Origin: Microbacterium sp.
GTDB lineage: Bacteria; Actinomycetota; Actinomycetes; Actinomycetales; Microbacteriaceae
Direction: 5' to 3'
Assembly: GCF_017305435.1 (NCBI RefSeq)
Contig: NZ_JAFKIP010000002.1
Span: forward strand, 62,001-126,000
Length of the DNA stretch: 64,000 nucleotides
Shown here: in pieces, positions 60,411 through 64,000 of the stretch
Position numbering within the stretch: the first letter of the stretch is position 1
How the letters are laid out: each line of letters begins with the position of its first letter
Translations under genes and position numbers: made by a program
Notes under the pieces: generated by a model
The model's input: the letters and a program-made list of their open reading frames with translations, nothing else
Databases searched by the model: none
What the model was told of the DNA's origin: nothing

Positions 60411-61351
60411 TGACCGCTGCCCCGCTGCGGCTCGGTACGCGCGCGAGCCTGCTCGCGACGACGCAGTCGGGCCTCGTCGCCGACGCGCTGCGCGCCGCGA
60501 CGGGCCGCCAGGTCGAGCTCGTCCGCATCACGACGGACGGGGACGTGCTGACGGGACCGCTCGCCCAGCTCGGTGGCACGGGCGTGTTCGTCGCGGCGCT
60601 GCGCGACGCGCTGCTGCAGGGCGCGTGCGATCTCGTCGTGCACTCGATGAAGGACCTGCCCACCGGCGACGTCCCGGGGCTCCGCATCGGTGCGGTACCG
60701 CCGCGCGCGTCGGTGCGCGATGTGCTGTGCGCCCGCGACGGGATGTCGCTCGCAGACCTGCCGCGGGGTGCGGTCATCGGCTCGGGCTCGCCACGGCGGG
60801 TCGCGCAGCTGCTGCGCGCACGGCCGGACCTCGATGTCCGCGGCATCCGCGGCAACGTCGACACGCGGCTGCGCAAAGTCGACGACGGCGAGTACGACGG
60901 GATCGTGCTCGCCGAAGCCGGGCTGTCGCGTATCGGCCGCACCGACCGCATCACCGACGCCTTCGACGCCGCGCGGTGGCCCGCGTCGGCGGGCCAGGGC
61001 GCGCTCGCCGTCGAAGTGCGCACGGACGACGGCGTCGCACCGCTCGTGGACCTCCTCTCCGACCCGGATGCCGAGGCGACGGCCCTCCTCGAGCGCGCTG
61101 TGCTGCGCCGGCTCGAGGCCGGATGCGCGGCTCCCGTCGGCATCACGGCGCGCGTCGACGGCCCGGGCATCGCGCTCGTCGCCGAGGTGTATGCCCTGGA
61201 CGGGACGCGTGCCGTGCGCGTGGAGCGTGCCTTCGCACGCGTGGCCGTCGCTTCGGAGGCGGATCGTGCGCATGTCGCGGCGACGGTCGTGCGCGAGCTC
61301 CTCGACGCCGGGGCCGGTGACCTCGCCGACCTCGCCGGGAGCGGACGATGA
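60410..61351 (+). CDS. hemC: hydroxymethylbilane synthase
   Basis: 313 aa from the ATG at 60410 (TGATG overlap); a GTG one codon upstream is also possible. Signatures: LRLGTRASLLATTQSGLVADAL, LVVHSMKDLPT, GSGSPRRVAQLL, ASAGQGALAVEVR and RRLEAGCAAPVG, whose Cys holds the dipyrromethane cofactor. It polymerises four porphobilinogens into hydroxymethylbilane. Its stop overlaps the hemD start as ATGA. Confidence 0.96.
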   Translation: MTAAPLRLGTRASLLATTQSGLVADALRAATGRQVELVRITTDGDVLTGPLAQLGGTGVFVAALRDALLQGACDLVVHSMKDLPTGDVPGLRIGAVPPRASVRDVLCARDGMSLADLPRGAVIGSGSPRRVAQLLRARPDLDVRGIRGNVDTRLRKVDDGEYDGIVLAEAGLSRIGRTDRITDAFDAARWPASAGQGALAVEVRTDDGVAPLVDLLSDPDAEATALLERAVLRRLEAGCAAPVGITARVDGPGIALVAEVYALDGTRAVRVERAFARVAVASEADRAHVAATVVRELLDAGAGDLADLAGSGR

Positions 61352-62202
61352 CCGCGTCCGCGCCCTCCGGGGGGTTGCGCGGCGCGCGTGTGCTCGTGCC
61401 ACGCGGCGGCGCGTGGGGCGCCCACGTCGCGGCGGCGATCGACGCGCGCGGGGGCGACCCGATCGTCGCGCCGCTCATCGCCTCGGCGCCGCCCCGCGAC
61501 GAGGCGGCCCGCGACCGCGCGTTCGCGGCGCTCGCGGCGGGGGAGTACTCCTGGCTCTTCGTGACGAGTGCGGCGAGCGTCGAGCAGCTCGCCCTCCACG
61601 GCGTGGCGATCCCGGCGGCCACCCGCATCGCGGCGGTGGGCCCCGCGACCGCGCGCGCGGCCCGGCACGCCGGCTACGAGGTCGCGTTCGTGCCCGACGG
61701 GCACTCGTCGGCGAGCGCGCTCTCACTGCAGTGGTGCGCCGCGCACGCGCCGAGCGAGGCCGGTCGTGCGCTCGTCGTGCGATCCGACCTCGCAACGGCG
61801 ACCGTCAGCGACGAGCTCCAGCTGCGGGGCTTCGCCGTCGACGTGTGCATCGCCTACCGCACGGTCGGCGTCGACCTCGATCCGGCGATCGCTGCGGCGC
61901 TGCGCAGCGAGGAGTTCCGTGCCCCAGCGCCCGAACCCGGCGATGCCGAAGCACCGGAACCATCCGATGAGGCCCGCGTGGATATCGTCCTCCTCACGTC
62001 CCTGAGCGTCGCGCGCGAGCTGCGCCGCCAGGTCGGGACGCTCCCCCCTCGTGTGCGAGTAGCCTCGATCGGGCCCGGAACGACGCACGACGCCGAGCGC
62101 CTCGGCTTCACCGTCGCCCATACCGCCCGCACGCAGTCGATCGACGCTCTCGTCGCCGAGCTCGACAGCCGCCCAGATCATCCCCGGGAGGACACCCCGT
62201 GA
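61348..62202 (+). CDS. hemD: uroporphyrinogen-III synthase
   Basis: 284 aa. Bilobed HemD fold with low sequence conservation: [35 protein letters not shown] at the start, [39 protein letters not shown] and [20 protein letters not shown] short acidic, Pro-rich insert ([16 protein letters not shown]) lies near residue 195. It closes hydroxymethylbilane to uroporphyrinogen III. Identity rests on motifs plus its place between hemC and hemB. Confidence 0.93.
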   Translation: MTASAPSGGLRGARVLVPRGGAWGAHVAAAIDARGGDPIVAPLIASAPPRDEAARDRAFAALAAGEYSWLFVTSAASVEQLALHGVAIPAATRIAAVGPATARAARHAGYEVAFVPDGHSSASALSLQWCAAHAPSEAGRALVVRSDLATATVSDELQLRGFAVDVCIAYRTVGVDLDPAIAAALRSEEFRAPAPEPGDAEAPEPSDEARVDIVLLTSLSVARELRRQVGTLPPRVRVASIGPGTTHDAERLGFTVAHTARTQSIDALVAELDSRPDHPREDTP

Positions 62203-63206
62203 CCGCATTCCCCACGCGCCGGCCACGCCGGCTCCGGCAGAGCCCGGCGCTGCGTCGCCTCGTCGCCGAGCACGACCTCACGCCGCGCCGGCTCGTCCTG
62301 CCCGTCTTCGTCAAAGAGGGCATCGACGTCGCGCAGCCGATCGCGAGCATGCCGGGGGTCGCCCAGCACCCGGTCGAGGCCGTGGCCGACCTCGTCGAGC
62401 AGGCGGTCGCCGCCGGCATCGGCGGCATCATGCTGTTCGGCGTCCCGGCCGTCCGCGATGCCGTCGGCAGCGGAGCGACCGACCCCGGCGGCATCCTGAA
62501 CCGCGCCATCGCCGCCGCCGCGGGGGCCGCCGCAGGGCGCATCACGGTGCAGGCCGACCTGTGCCTGGACGAGTTCACCGATCACGGCCACTGCGGCGTC
62601 CTCGCTGCGGACGGAAGCGTCGACAACGACGCGACGCTCGAGGTCTACGCGCGCATGGCCCTGGCGCAGGCCGACGCGGGGGCCGACATCCTCGGCCTCT
62701 CCGGCATGATGGACGGCCAGGTCGCGGCGTGCCGCGCGGCGCTGGATGCCGCGGGGTATGGCACGACGCGCGGCGATGTCGTCCTTCTCGCCTATTCCGC
62801 GAAGTACGCCTCGGCGTTCTACGGCCCGTTCCGCGACGCCGTCGAGTCGACGCTGCAGGGCGACCGCCGCACGTATCAGCTGGACGCGGCGAACGGGCGC
62901 GAGGGCGTGCAGGAGGCACTCATCGACATCGACGAGGGCGCCGACATCGTGATGGTGAAGCCGGCGGGGCCCTACCTCGACGTCCTCGCCGAGGTCGCGG
63001 CGGTGTCGTCGGTGCCCGTGTGGGCGTACCAGGTCTCCGGCGAGTACGCGATGATCGAGCACGCGGCATCCGCCGGGCTCATCGACCGCGACCGCGCGAT
63101 CGGCGAGTCGCTCGTCGGCATCCGCCGCGCGGGGGCCGAGGCGATCCTGACGTACTGGGCCCTCGAGGTCGCCGGCTGGCTTCGGGGCGGGAGGGACCTC
63201 GCATGA
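62199..63206 (+). CDS. hemB: porphobilinogen synthase (5-aminolevulinate dehydratase)
   Basis: 335 aa from the GTG at 62199 (GTGA overlap). Signatures: [25 protein letters not shown], the metal-region [16 protein letters not shown], active-site lysines in [19 protein letters not shown] and [15 protein letters not shown], and [22 protein letters not shown] is the Mg- rather than the fully Zn-ligating form. It condenses two 5-aminolevulinate molecules into porphobilinogen. Its stop overlaps the hemL start. Confidence 0.96.
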   Translation: MTAFPTRRPRRLRQSPALRRLVAEHDLTPRRLVLPVFVKEGIDVAQPIASMPGVAQHPVEAVADLVEQAVAAGIGGIMLFGVPAVRDAVGSGATDPGGILNRAIAAAAGAAAGRITVQADLCLDEFTDHGHCGVLAADGSVDNDATLEVYARMALAQADAGADILGLSGMMDGQVAACRAALDAAGYGTTRGDVVLLAYSAKYASAFYGPFRDAVESTLQGDRRTYQLDAANGREGVQEALIDIDEGADIVMVKPAGPYLDVLAEVAAVSSVPVWAYQVSGEYAMIEHAASAGLIDRDRAIGESLVGIRRAGAEAILTYWALEVAGWLRGGRDLA

Positions 63207-64000
63207 CGACCAACGACGAACTCTTCGCGCGCGCGCAGGCCGTCATCCCCGGCGGGGTCGATTCGCCCGTGCGTGCGTACGGCTCGGTCGGCGGCACGCC
63301 GCGTTTTCTGACGAGCGCGTCCGGCGCGTACGTGACGGATGCCGAGGGCCGCCGCTACATCGACCTCGTCGCCAGCTGGGGCCCGGCCCTCCTCGGTCAC
63401 GCCCACCCCGAGGTCGTCGCGGCCGTGGTCGACGCCGCCGGGCGCGGGCTGTCGTTCGGCGCTCCGACTCCGGCCGAAGCCGAACTCGTCGAGGAGATCG
63501 TGCGGCGCGTTCCGGCGGTCGAGAAGGCACGTCTCGTCTCCACCGGCACGGAAGCCACGATGACCGCGATCCGGCTCGCCCGCGGGGCCACCGGGCGCGA
63601 CCTCCTCGTGAAGTTCGCGGGGCACTATCACGGCCACTCCGACGGACTGCTCGCCGCCGCCGGGTCGGGGCTCGCGACCTACGCCCTGCCGGGATCGGCG
63701 GGCGTCCCCGAGGCGATCGCGGCGCAGACCCTCGTCGTGCCGTACAACGATCGCGCCGCCCTCGAGCAGGTGTTCGCGGCGCACGCGGGCCGCATCGCCG
63801 CCGTCATCACCGAGGCGGCCGCGGCCAACATGGGCGTCGTGGCCCCGGCATCCGGATTCACGACGTTCCTCGCGGAACTCTGCCGGCGGGAGGGCGCGCT
63901 CCTCATCAGCGACGAGGTGCTCACGGGCTTCCGCGCCGCAGCGGGCGGTTACGCGCAGGTGCTCGCCGAGGCGGGGGAGGACGTCGTTCCCGACCTCGTC
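63203..64000 (+). CDS. hemL: glutamate-1-semialdehyde 2,1-aminomutase (3' end cut off)
   Basis: The first 266 codons lie in the window; the gene runs past base 64000, so the PLP lysine is not seen. The ATG at 63203 overlaps the hemB stop. Visible signatures: [69 protein letters not shown] and [12 protein letters not shown], as in class III aminotransferases of the HemL type. It converts glutamate-1-semialdehyde, the HemA product, to 5-aminolevulinate. Eighth gene of the operon. Confidence 0.95.
   Translation, partial: MTTNDELFARAQAVIPGGVDSPVRAYGSVGGTPRFLTSASGAYVTDAEGRRYIDLVASWGPALLGHAHPEVVAAVVDAAGRGLSFGAPTPAEAELVEEIVRRVPAVEKARLVSTGTEATMTAIRLARGATGRDLLVKFAGHYHGHSDGLLAAAGSGLATYALPGSAGVPEAIAAQTLVVPYNDRAALEQVFAAHAGRIAAVITEAAAANMGVVAPASGFTTFLAELCRREGALLISDEVLTGFRAAAGGYAQVLAEAGEDVVPDLV

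Overview
The window is about 70% GC with almost no gaps between genes. It looks like a chromosomal core segment from a high-GC actinobacterium, most likely Microbacteriaceae close to Microbacterium. Pointers are the class Ib nrdHIEF operon, the coproporphyrin-dependent heme pathway (hemY, hemQ and a cysteine-bearing ferrochelatase), the DUF3817, DUF4921 and CU044_5270-type genes, many GTG starts, and many single-gene units whose -10 hexamer lies 6-7 bases before the start codon (leaderless mRNAs). I see no prophage, transposase, CRISPR array, rRNA or tRNA. Most long ORFs antisense to named genes are GC-rich shadows.

Layout. 1-1440: edge of a sugar ABC-transporter lipoprotein gene, divergent from a LacI regulator with two matching operators between them. 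1493-8647: histidine catabolism: IclR regulator, hutH-hutU-hutI with 4-base overlaps, and on the other strand a coupled unit of a gamma-glutamylcyclotransferase-like gene, hutG and a SixA-like phosphatase. Together these convert histidine to glutamate plus formamide. 8686-15767: single genes: DUF445 protein, CsoR-type repressor, ECF sigma factor with membrane partner, acyl-CoA dehydrogenase, a small unknown, an alpha/beta hydrolase and an MFS exporter. 15768-20034: nrdHIEF with a long regulatory leader holding two NrdR boxes around a good promoter. 20043-25484: small membrane proteins, VOC protein, MarR regulator, RibD-like reductase, rRNA methyltransferase, DUF4921 protein and a DoxX-like protein. 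25487-30984: CitA/CitB-type two-component system, a CitMHS transporter and an MHS-family transporter, probably for di/tricarboxylate uptake.

31122-41954: NYN-OST-HTH protein, Gfo/Idh oxidoreductase, M20 peptidase, quinone oxidoreductase, HrpA helicase, protein O-mannosyltransferase and rsmI. 41974-49007: a GH42 beta-galactosidase with a binding protein and two permeases in one operon, divergent from its LacI regulator, with two related operators. 49151-52124: metG-tatD-nudix. 52267-53535: MFS transporter. 53580-64000: heme synthesis. hemA, followed by an overlapping LacI-type regulator, runs one way; hemE-hemY-hemQ-hemH-hemC-hemD-hemB-hemL runs the other as eight overlapping genes, the last cut by the window edge. 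Together they cover glutamyl-tRNA to heme b.

There is no obvious new multi-gene system. The most unusual signals are non-coding: a 75-bp nested palindrome sitting in frame inside hutI, related-looking nested palindromes at 13199 and 52169, an odd insertion in hrpA, strong over-representation of GGATGC/GCATCC, and divergent promoters whose -10 hexamers overlap.
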